Below are positions 1-4,506 of a stretch of 8,043 nt of DNA, piece after piece. A program made the position numbers and the translations under genes. Below the pieces are notes generated by a model. The model ran no database searches. It saw only the letters and a list, made by a program, of their open reading frames with translations, and was not told the origin of the DNA. Within the stretch, counting starts at the first letter, position 1. Each line of letters begins with the position of its first letter. The stretch is from CAYRRR01 sp964426755 (GTDB lineage: Bacteria; Patescibacteriota; Saccharimonadia; Saccharimonadales; JAGQNJ01), in contig CAYRRR010000022.1 of the NCBI GenBank assembly GCA_964426755.1, forward strand, positions 1 to 8,043, in the 5' to 3' direction.

Positions 1-311
1 TCTATCAACAACTGTCACGGTTTCCGCACACAAAGCAGGATATTAGCTTTAAGGTTGATCCGTCACGCCAATACCACGAACTATATAAAGTTATAGATAC
101 CGCACTCATCGACGTAGCTGAACAGCATGGTTATAGCTATAAAATTGAGGCGGTTGATGTCTACCATAAGTCGGGTAGTAATAATAAGCATATAACGCTT
201 GGCCTAACACTTAGTCATGCTCAGCGAACGCTCACAACAAAAGAATTTAACAGTTTACTTGATAAACTCTCTGATATTGCAAAGCAAAAACTTAATGCAG
301 TGCGCATCTAG
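1..311 (+). CDS. pheT: Phenylalanine-tRNA ligase beta subunit, C-terminal fragment
   Basis: The reading frame is open from base 3 to the TAG at 309-311, giving 103 residues of a protein that begins outside the window. They match the C-terminal FDX-ACB (ferredoxin-fold anticodon-binding) domain of PheT: a start like YQQLSRFPHTKQDISFKV, corresponding to the usual YP..RRDI.. strand, a central IEAVDVYH strand, then ITLGLTLSHAQRTLT and a last helix ending NAVRI. In the family PheT pairs with PheS as an alpha2-beta2 enzyme charging tRNA-Phe, and this domain contacts the tRNA anticodon region. The fragment is about one whole FDX-ACB domain and shows no frameshift. A strong promoter-like sequence begins 3 bases after the stop, so transcription of what follows appears to be set up separately. 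The call rests on domain pattern and is fairly firm. Confidence 0.88.
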   Translation, partial: YQQLSRFPHTKQDISFKVDPSRQYHELYKVIDTALIDVAEQHGYSYKIEAVDVYHKSGSNNKHITLGLTLSHAQRTLTTKEFNSLLDKLSDIAKQKLNAVRI

Positions 312-313
312 TA

Positions 314-341
314 TTGACATACAGATTTTACAGTGTATATT
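314..341 (+). promoter_or_regulatory. Sigma70-type promoter just after pheT
   Basis: A perfect -35 box TTGACA (314-319) is followed 16 bases later by TATATT (336-341); TATTAT at 338-343 with an 18-base spacer is an alternative. Transcription would start near 348. No protein start with a ribosome site follows, and the first strong structure downstream is the RNA-like block at 476-909, so this is the best visible promoter for it. A second TTGACA at 385-390 has no good -10 at the usual distance. The stretch between about 348 and 475 holds only short hairpins, such as ACTC/GAGT at 352-363 and ATTAG/CTAAT at 445-463. Confidence 0.6.
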
Positions 342-475
342 ATTGGAGTACTCGGTTGAGTCATATTGATTCCTGAGTCGAACTTTGACAGATGTATGAT
401 ACAAAAATCATTGGGCGATAGTGCTAGTTTATTTTCTAAAGTAGATTAGTACTATTGTCTAATGATTGTAGGTTT

Positions 476-909
476 GAAGAGGGACAGTTGCTTCTGGTGG
501 TAGAAGCATTAGTGCTGGTGGGCACACTGAAACTCTTCACGTAAGCTCGATTGTCCGCACGAGGATCGCGGGATTCATGCAAGCGGGTGTGAATTGAGCA
601 TCGGTGAAACGCCGACACTCCAACGAGCTTACGAAATCTGAGGGTGGCCTATGGTTAATACGGGTTGATGGGGCTTCCCATTAATGACCATAGGTCACTC
701 TCTGTTACGTGCGTAGTATACTTGCGCTTTAATGCGATTATAAAACTGCTACGCCAATTTGGGCGACGGCCGGGCAATCACCCATCCTTCCTCTCCCAGA
801 GGGCCCGGAAGTCCCCTGTGCCGAGTCGGCAGTTCCCAGCTGCTGGCTCCGCGCCCGGAGGTCCCGCCACGCCGTGATGCAAGTCAACTTCACCATGGCG
901 GGACCTCCG
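476..909 (+). ncRNA. Candidate large structured non-coding RNA, family not recognised
   Basis: This block is clearly richer in G+C than its AT-rich flanks and is filled with local inverted repeats. Helices seen by eye: 475-481/533-539 enclosing two hairpins (489-495/502-508 and 512-515/522-525); 540-549/624-633, a perfect 10-bp closing stem, with inside it 555-558/568-571, 573-577/590-594 and 596-606/610-620 (triloop AAA, symmetric CA/CA internal loop); 648-654/688-694 with apical 665-672/677-684; 711-716/749-754 with 725-727/734-736; 770-775/803-808; 819-822/828-831; 836-839/843-846; and 856-869/896-909, a perfect 14-bp stem with GTGA/TCAC (874-877/890-893) inside. Pairs 605-611 and 667-682 are G-U on the + strand but would be A-C on the minus strand, which favours + strand RNA. 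Open frames here are short, low-complexity and lack ribosome sites. I could not match conserved blocks of RNase P RNA, tmRNA, SRP RNA or 6S RNA. The ends are uncertain: the transcript may start near 348 and run to about 970. Confidence 0.6.
803..865 (+). repeat. Near-identical 13-nt repeat inside the RNA candidate
   Basis: GCCCGGAAGTCCC at 803-815 and GCCCGGAGGTCCC at 853-865 differ at one base. The first copy's GCCCGG can pair with CCGGGC at 770-775. Most of the second copy (856-865) forms the 5' arm of the long stem 856-869/896-909. Because the copies are so similar, either could compete for the same partners, so two alternative folds are possible. Confidence 0.6.
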
Positions 910-943
910 AAGGCCTATTAGAAAGATACGTCGAGAGTTAGTT

Positions 944-970
944 GAGTTTGAGCTTTTTGCTCCTCCTTTC
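944..970 (+). terminator. Weak candidate terminator after the RNA block
   Basis: A short hairpin, GAGC (950-953), loop TTTTT, GCTC (959-962), can be extended by GAG/CTC (944-946/963-965) and is followed by the pyrimidine-rich CCTTTCTTT. The stem is short and there is no uninterrupted T-run after it, so this is only the most plausible 3' end for a transcript from upstream. Confidence 0.25.
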
Positions 971-1044
971 TTTCCGTTTACAATCATACATCTGTCTCTT
1001 CTCTATAGAGTACATAAACAATTGTGTATTGTTAGAGCAGAGTA
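971..1044. other. AT-rich spacer without a gene
   Basis: I see no coding frame or RNA gene here. It contains the 10-bp palindrome CTCTATAGAG (1001-1010) and a small hairpin AACAAT/ATTGTT (1017-1022/1028-1033). It ends where the promoter at 1045-1072 begins. Confidence 0.5.
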
Positions 1045-1072
1045 TTGAAAAAAACTGATAAAACAGTATAAT
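1045..1072 (+). promoter_or_regulatory. Sigma70-type promoter for the zinc-finger microprotein gene
   Basis: TTGAAA (1045-1050) and a perfect TATAAT (1067-1072) are 16 bases apart. The predicted start near 1079 leaves a leader of about 140 bases before the TTG codon at 1219. The leader opens with a hairpin TAGCT/AGCTA (1077-1081/1089-1093). It also has a second perfect -35 box, TTGACA (1113-1118), followed by the ATATAGCGT motif where a -10 would sit, and a run of eight T (about 1176-1183) without a convincing stem before it. Confidence 0.6.
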
Positions 1073-1136
1073 ATATTAGCTTTGGTTGAGCTACGCTCCC
1101 AAGATGCGAACATTGACAAGTGTAGATGTAAAACGG

Positions 1137-1145
1137 ATATAGCGT
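1137..1145 (+). repeat. Intergenic motif ATATAGCGT, copy 1
   Basis: First of four + strand copies of this 9-mer in the window, all outside genes (others at 3918-3926, 5442-5450 and 5462-5470). This one lies 18 bases after a TTGACA box in the leader of the microprotein gene. Its function is unknown. Confidence 0.4.
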
Positions 1146-1218
1146 TTCATTTCAGTTACTAATACCCACGCACGATTTTTTTTGAGACATCAGCTACCAA
1201 ATCTAGGGGGTGATATGA

Positions 1219-1344
1219 TTGTCTAGAAAAGTGAAGTGCAACAACTGCGGCGGTAAGGGTCGCGTTCACTCCGCATGGGACACCAATAACGACGGCAAGA
1301 TCTGCCGTGAATGTGGTGGCCGTGGAGAGGTCGAACAGCGCTGA
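1219..1344 (+). CDS. 41-residue zinc-finger microprotein with two CxxCGGxG knuckles
   Basis: The frame runs from TTG (1219) to TGA (1342-1344). The start is decided by a near-perfect Shine-Dalgarno, AGGGGGTGAT (1205-1214), whose core ends 8 bases before the TTG, and by an in-frame TGA immediately upstream (1216-1218). The nearby ATG at 1215 only opens a 3-codon frame. Two motifs are visible: CNNCGGKG (Cys 7/10) and CRECGGRG (Cys 29/32), separated by a short stretch with His17, Trp20 and an NNDGK turn. This matches the CxxCxGxG knuckle of the DnaJ zinc domain and related small zinc ribbons, so one structural zinc bound by four cysteines is likely. The role is unknown; RNA, ribosome or protein-partner binding are all possible. 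The gene is GC-richer than its neighbours and favours AAG, AAC, GGT and CGT, unlike the AAA/AAT-rich genes around it. With the strong ribosome site and own promoter, this suggests high expression. A terminator-like stem follows at once. Confidence 0.72.
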   Translation: MSRKVKCNNCGGKGRVHSAWDTNNDGKICRECGGRGEVEQR

Positions 1345-1420
1345 GTTTATGATGGGGTACCGTGTATCGTGTGATAATCGCATTGTCATGCGGTACCCCA
1401 TCATTACTCCATAAACTTTT
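1345..1420 (+). terminator. Long-stem terminator-like hairpin after the microprotein gene
   Basis: A perfect 14-bp stem pairs 1349-1362 with 1391-1404 (ATGATGGGGTACCG and its complement) and continues with two G-U pairs and a T-A pair into a loop that can form TATC/GATA. Outside it, GTTTA (1345-1349) can alternatively pair with TAAAC (1412-1416), which is followed directly by TTTTAT. It starts one base after the TGA. The short T-run makes it a non-classical terminator; 3'-end protection is another possible role. Confidence 0.55.
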
Positions 1421-1456
1421 ATCCCATACGTATCATCTACACTTGTCTTTTTATTC

Positions 1457-1485
1457 TGTCCTAATTCTGGCTCAGGCTATATACT
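1457..1485 (+). promoter_or_regulatory. Candidate promoter for a near-leaderless ABC exporter mRNA
   Basis: TATACT (1480-1485) is a good -10 box with a poor -35 (TGTCCT, 1457-1462, 17-base spacing). Transcription would begin around 1491-1493, at or just before the ATG at 1494. There is no Shine-Dalgarno sequence in front of that ATG, which agrees with a leaderless start. Confidence 0.4.
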
Positions 1486-1493
1486 ACATTTGC

Positions 1494-3263
1494 ATGAAAC
1501 ATATCTGGAACATTTTACGTTTTACGTCACAATTGTGGCCCTACTATGCTACAGTAAGCGCCCTTAGTGTTATTTTAAGCTTATTAAACATGCTCTTGCC
1601 GTTTCTGAGCGGACGGGCAATTGACGAAATTCAAAAAGGCACTGCTGCCGAATTTAGCTTGGTTGTGTGGTTGGCGGTCGGTATTTTTGCTATGGATTTC
1701 AGCACAACGATTGTATCAAACATTGCCGGCTTTTATGGTGATCAGATGTCTGAAAAGCTGCAACGGTTGCTGTCGCGGCGTTACTATGAGCACATATTGG
1801 GTTTATCACAAAAATATTTTGATCAAGAACTTTCCGGCAAAATCATCAATCGTCTGACACGGTCTATTGAACAAATTGCTAGTTTTATGCATATGTTCAG
1901 TAATAACTTTTTGCAGTTCATTTTTAGTACCGTTTTTGCGCTGGCAATAATAGCTTTTTATAGCTGGCCAATAGCCTTGCTGCTCTTTTTGTTATACCCC
2001 ATTTATATTTGGATGACGGTGAAAACAAGCGGAAAGTGGATGCAATATCAGCATCAAAAAAATCAATACCGTGACCGGGCGACTGGCCGTTTTGCAGAAA
2101 GTATTAATCAAATCAAAGTTGTTAAAAGCTATATACAAGAAAAGCGTGAGTTAGCATATTTAGATAAACAACTAAGGGGCGTTATTAAAGTTAATCGTCC
2201 CCAGTCAATGTTGTGGCATAAACGAGATGTTCAACGAAGAGTGGTATTGAATGTCATATTTTTTGGGGTATATCTGCTGATATTTTTGGGTGGCGTGCGA
2301 GGCAATTTTACCCCCGGTCAGGCTGTCGCGCTCATTCTTTACGCAATGCAAATTAGAATACCAATATTTACGATTAGTTTCTTGGTTGAAAACACTCAAC
2401 GAGCAGTCGCTGATAGCAAAGACTATTTTGAAATTATGAACTTGCAACCTGCTATTGAAGATAAACCAGGCGCTAAAGCAATTGCTATCAATAAAGGAGA
2501 AATTGCATTTCGTAACGTCATTTTCTCTTACAGTAATAAAAAAGTACTTGATGATATAAGTTTTAACGTAGAGCCAGCAACCAAGGTTGCCTTGGTAGGT
2601 GAGAGCGGTGAGGGTAAAACGACGATTACGAGTTTGTTAATGCGGTTGTACGAACCGCAAGCCGGCTCGATAGCCATAGATGGTACAGACATTGCAACCG
2701 TAACTCAGGCAAGTTTACGTGCCAATATTGGAGTTGTTTTTCAAGAACCGGCATTATTTAGCGGCACCATTAAAGAAAACATTGCCTATGCAAAACCTTC
2801 TGCTAGCAACAAAGAAGTTGAAGACGCCGCAAAAGCGGCGAACGCGCATGAATTTATACATACATTTGAAAAAGGTTACGATACGGAGATCGGAGAACGC
2901 GGCCTAAAGCTAAGCGGTGGCCAGAAGCAACGAATTGCGATTGCAAGAGCCCTTCTTAAGGATGCGCCAATTTTAATTTTAGATGAAGCAACCAGTAGTT
3001 TAGATAGTAAAAGTGAACAAATGGTACAAGAAGCCTTGAAACGGTTAATGCGCGGCCGCACAACGCTGATTATTGCGCACCGGTTAAGCACTATCCAGCA
3101 TGTAGACCAGATAATTACACTTCGAAACGGCAAAGTTGATGAAGTTGGGTCACCGAAAAAACTTGCCAAATCGGGTGGTATTTATGCGCAGCTACTTAAA
3201 CTGCAAAGTGGTAAAACTGAATCCACTAAGAAAAAATTGCAAAAGTTTGAAATTAAAGCCTAG
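1494..3263 (+). CDS. ABC exporter half-transporter, membrane domain fused to ATPase domain
   Basis: Of 589 residues, roughly 1-320 form a type-1 exporter membrane domain with hydrophobic segments near 17-39, 55-78, two between about 138 and 178, and two between about 245 and 300. The rest is the nucleotide-binding domain: Walker A GESGEGKTT (from 369), Q-loop VFQEP (Gln417), signature LSGGQKQR (from 473), Walker B ILILDEATSSLD (Asp497, Glu498) and H-loop IIAHRLS (His529). All catalytic residues are present, so it should be an active ATPase working as a homodimer or with a second half-transporter. The length is typical of MsbA/MdlB-like proteins; the substrate (lipid, peptide or drug) cannot be told. 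An in-frame start 44 codons upstream lies inside the preceding terminator-like stem and would add unrelated sequence, so I prefer the ATG at 1494 (MKHIWNILRF), where the normal N-terminal helix begins. No partner transporter gene is adjacent. Confidence 0.93.
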   Translation: MKHIWNILRFTSQLWPYYATVSALSVILSLLNMLLPFLSGRAIDEIQKGTAAEFSLVVWLAVGIFAMDFSTTIVSNIAGFYGDQMSEKLQRLLSRRYYEHILGLSQKYFDQELSGKIINRLTRSIEQIASFMHMFSNNFLQFIFSTVFALAIIAFYSWPIALLLFLLYPIYIWMTVKTSGKWMQYQHQKNQYRDRATGRFAESINQIKVVKSYIQEKRELAYLDKQLRGVIKVNRPQSMLWHKRDVQRRVVLNVIFFGVYLLIFLGGVRGNFTPGQAVALILYAMQIRIPIFTISFLVENTQRAVADSKDYFEIMNLQPAIEDKPGAKAIAINKGEIAFRNVIFSYSNKKVLDDISFNVEPATKVALVGESGEGKTTITSLLMRLYEPQAGSIAIDGTDIATVTQASLRANIGVVFQEPALFSGTIKENIAYAKPSASNKEVEDAAKAANAHEFIHTFEKGYDTEIGERGLKLSGGQKQRIAIARALLKDAPILILDEATSSLDSKSEQMVQEALKRLMRGRTTLIIAHRLSTIQHVDQIITLRNGKVDEVGSPKKLAKSGGIYAQLLKLQSGKTESTKKKLQKFEIKA

Positions 3264-3269
3264 CTGACG

Positions 3270-3291
3270 TAAAAATTACCTTAAATTTTTA
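3270..3291 (+). terminator. Weak AT-only hairpin after the ABC exporter
   Basis: TAAAAATT (3270-3277) and AATTTTTA (3284-3291) form an 8-bp stem with a 6-base loop, 6 bases past the TAG. It contains no GC pairs, so it is at most a weak or assisted terminator. Confidence 0.25.
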
Positions 3292-3301
3292 TCATGCCAG
3301 A

Positions 3302-3330
3302 CTTTTAATTCATTAAGGGTGCGGTATACT
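3302..3330 (+). promoter_or_regulatory. Candidate promoter for the FKBP gene
   Basis: TATACT at 3325-3330 is a good -10 box, with a weak -35 (CTTTTA, 3302-3307) 17 bases upstream. It is followed after about 20 bases by the ribosome site AAAAGGGGAG and the ATG at 3362. Confidence 0.45.
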
Positions 3331-3361
3331 TTAATAACAAGATAACGAAAAGGGGAGAATC

Positions 3362-3904
3362 ATGGCAAAAACAACGCAGCGTGCGTTTGCCCTCAGTTTG
3401 GCAATATTGTTTGCTATTACCACCGTTGGTTTTAGTGGTTTTGTAATATGGCAGATGTATCAAGAGAATAAAGATGCTAACAGCGAGCGCACGAATGCCT
3501 CGCAGCAAGAGCAATCAGCAAATCAACAACAGGAGGATCCATTGAGAGGACAGAAATTAGACAACTTTACACCCGTTGATAAGGTTACAGAACTTAAAAT
3601 TGAAGACATTAAAGTAGGCGACGGTAAAGAAGCAACCGCCTCATCTACCGTTGTGGCACATTATACCGGTGCGCTTGCGAAAGATGGCACTATCTTTCAG
3701 AGTTCACTTGGCGGTGAGCCACCTGAGTTTTCGCTTGACCAAGTGATTGCTGGCTGGAAGGAAGGTGTTCCTGGTATGAGAGTAGGTGGAAAGCGACGCT
3801 TGTTAATCCCAGCAGATAAAGCCTACGGCGAGCAATCCCCATCAGAAGATATTCCCGCTAACTCTGACCTTGTATTCGATATAGAGCTACAAGAAGTAAA
3901 ATAG
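3362..3904 (+). CDS. Membrane-anchored FKBP-type peptidyl-prolyl isomerase
   Basis: The 180-residue protein begins with a positively charged tip and one hydrophobic segment (about 9-31), followed by a Gln/Asn/Ser/Glu-rich linker (about 33-60). There is no lipobox Cys, so it is probably an uncleaved anchor holding the rest outside the membrane. Residues about 75-180 are a complete FKBP domain: VVAHYTG (Tyr101), IFQSS (112-115), the VIAGWKEGV motif (Val128, Ile129, Trp132), GMRVGGKRRLLIP, AYG (Tyr155) and LVFDIEL (Phe172). In the family it catalyses cis-trans isomerisation of X-Pro bonds and assists folding of exported proteins. One pocket position differs: the usual Asp of the FDSS motif (Asp37 in human FKBP12) is Gln113. 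The start has a clear ribosome site (AAAAGGGGAG). A redoxin and thioredoxin reductase follow, but this gene is spaced as a separate unit. Confidence 0.9.
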   Translation: MAKTTQRAFALSLAILFAITTVGFSGFVIWQMYQENKDANSERTNASQQEQSANQQQEDPLRGQKLDNFTPVDKVTELKIEDIKVGDGKEATASSTVVAHYTGALAKDGTIFQSSLGGEPPEFSLDQVIAGWKEGVPGMRVGGKRRLLIPADKAYGEQSPSEDIPANSDLVFDIELQEVK

Positions 3905-3942
3905 CAAAAAACACAACATATAGCGTCTTGCAAAAAACACAA
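3904..3942 (+). repeat. 13-bp direct repeat after the FKBP gene
   Basis: GCAAAAAACACAA occurs at 3904-3916 and again at 3930-3942, offset by 26 bases; the first copy begins with the last base of the FKBP stop codon. The bases between contain the second ATATAGCGT copy (3918-3926). The second repeat overlaps the -35 region of the promoter proposed for the redoxin gene. Confidence 0.6.
3918..3926 (+). repeat. Intergenic motif ATATAGCGT, copy 2
   Basis: This copy lies between the two GCAAAAAACACAA repeats downstream of the FKBP gene and just upstream of the redoxin promoter candidate. Confidence 0.4.
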
Positions 3943-3956
3943 GCACTATATACAAT
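3928..3956 (+). promoter_or_regulatory. Candidate promoter for the redoxin gene
   Basis: TTGCAA (3928-3933) and TACAAT (3951-3956) are 17 bases apart, matching 4/6 and 5/6 of the sigma70 consensus. The expected start near 3963 gives a leader of about 110 bases containing the hairpin at 4017-4044. The -35 box lies in one copy of a 13-bp direct repeat, which could be an operator. Confidence 0.5.
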
Positions 3957-4016
3957 AATTAGTGGACCCGATACATCAAATAAAAATCATAAAAACAGAC
4001 CGAATACAAAGGGAGG

Positions 4017-4044
4017 CTTCTTGATTGAGTGAGGTATCAAGAAG
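4017..4044 (+). promoter_or_regulatory. Leader hairpin upstream of the redoxin gene
   Basis: CTTCTTGAT (4017-4025) and ATCAAGAAG (4036-4044) form a perfect 9-bp stem with a 10-base loop. A ribosome-site-like GGGAGG sits just before it (4011-4016), with a 3-codon frame TTG-ATT-GAG-TGA starting inside the 5' arm. The true ribosome site (AAAGGAGGG) lies 15 bases past the stem. It could be a 5' mRNA stabiliser or control element. Confidence 0.4.
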
Positions 4045-4073
4045 AGTATACCGGTCGCCAAAGGAGGGTAACT

Positions 4074-4322
4074 ATGGCAAAGAATATTACAATTTATACC
4101 ACCAATACTTGTGCGTATTGTTCTATGGTAAAAAGGTTTTTATCAGCCAAAGGTAAAAGCTATGAGGAAGTTAATCTTGACCAAGAGCCGGCGCGACAAA
4201 AAGAAGCGTTAGAGCTTAGCGGCGCTTTAACGGTACCGGTAACAGTCGTCACCAAAGAAGACGACAGCAAAGAAGTGGTGGTAGGCTACAACTTAGCAAA
4301 ACTTGCCCCTGCAGTAGCGTAA
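4074..4322 (+). CDS. Glutaredoxin/NrdH-like thiol redoxin
   Basis: The 82-residue protein has a compact thioredoxin fold of glutaredoxin size. Its first strand is NITIYTTN, the redox site CAYC is at Cys13-Cys16 at the start of the first helix, a TVPVTVV segment carries the conserved cis-Pro (Pro55), and a Gly near the C-terminus (Gly71) sits where the family has its GY/GF motif. Such proteins reduce disulfides in ribonucleotide reductase or other targets, taking electrons from glutathione (glutaredoxins) or directly from thioredoxin reductase (NrdH-redoxins). The next gene is trxB, which makes TrxB the likely electron source here; that is inference. The ATG at 4074 is chosen because AAAGGAGGG lies just upstream. 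An in-frame GTG at 4029 would add 15 residues without a good ribosome site and lies in the leader hairpin loop. The CAYC motif is close to the CPYC of classical glutaredoxins. Confidence 0.85.
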   Translation: MAKNITIYTTNTCAYCSMVKRFLSAKGKSYEEVNLDQEPARQKEALELSGALTVPVTVVTKEDDSKEVVVGYNLAKLAPAVA

Positions 4323-4350
4323 ACGTTTTTGCTGTCACGACACATCGTTA

Positions 4351-4426
4351 AAGGCTGCGGTGCGCCTTCACGGTATGAAAAATACCGTTCAGTGTGCTCC
4401 TCGCTTTGCCTCGTGCTGCGGCAGCA
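4351..4426. repeat. Structured GC-rich element between the redoxin gene and trxB
   Basis: The 184-base gap between the genes holds a compact GC-rich element. A perfect 7-bp hairpin pairs ACGGTAT (4370-4376) with ATACCGT (4382-4388) around the loop GAAAA. On its flanks GCTGCGG occurs twice (4354-4360 and 4415-4421), the second copy being part of a small GCTGC-G-GCAGC palindrome (4415-4425), and AGGC (4352-4355) can pair with GCCT (4408-4411). On the minus strand there is an internally repetitive GAGGCAAAGCGAGGAGC segment. It has no T-run, so a simple terminator is unlikely; a dispersed REP-like repeat or small RNA is possible. Confidence 0.35.
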
Positions 4427-4463
4427 AATTCCGTTTACTCTAAGTTTATTGAAGATATTTAAG

Positions 4464-4492
4464 TTGCGGTGCTGAGATAGACACGGCATAAT
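4464..4492 (+). promoter_or_regulatory. Candidate promoter for trxB
   Basis: CATAAT (4487-4492, 5/6) is preceded at 17 bases by a weak -35, TTGCGG (4464-4469). The start would fall near 4499, leaving only about 8 bases before the ATG at 4507. Confidence 0.3.
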
Positions 4493-4506
4493 GAATGAGA
4501 GCAAAT

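Noticed and set aside
640..655. T-box riboswitch core
   Set aside because: AGGGTGG at 641-647 matches the start of the T-box, but the rest (ACCGCG) is absent and no antiterminator/terminator or regulated synthetase gene follows.
665..987. Short open frames on both strands inside the RNA-like block
   Set aside because: They are Pro/Arg/Gly/Ser-rich, overlap one another in several frames, lack ribosome sites and run through strong stems.
312..1000. RNase P RNA, tmRNA, SRP RNA or 6S RNA
   Set aside because: The conserved blocks (GAGGAAAGTCC and ACAGA for RNase P, a T-arm/tag frame for tmRNA, GGAAG/AGCAG for SRP) were not found on either strand; a divergent member cannot be excluded without a covariance-model search.
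1362..1493. N-terminal extension of the ABC exporter starting at the upstream ATG
   Set aside because: It begins inside the terminator-like stem, crosses the promoter-like TATACT and adds 44 residues not expected before the first membrane helix.
4029..4073. GTG start extending the redoxin by 15 residues
   Set aside because: It lies in a leader hairpin loop without a well-placed ribosome site, while the ATG at 4074 has AAAGGAGGG just upstream.
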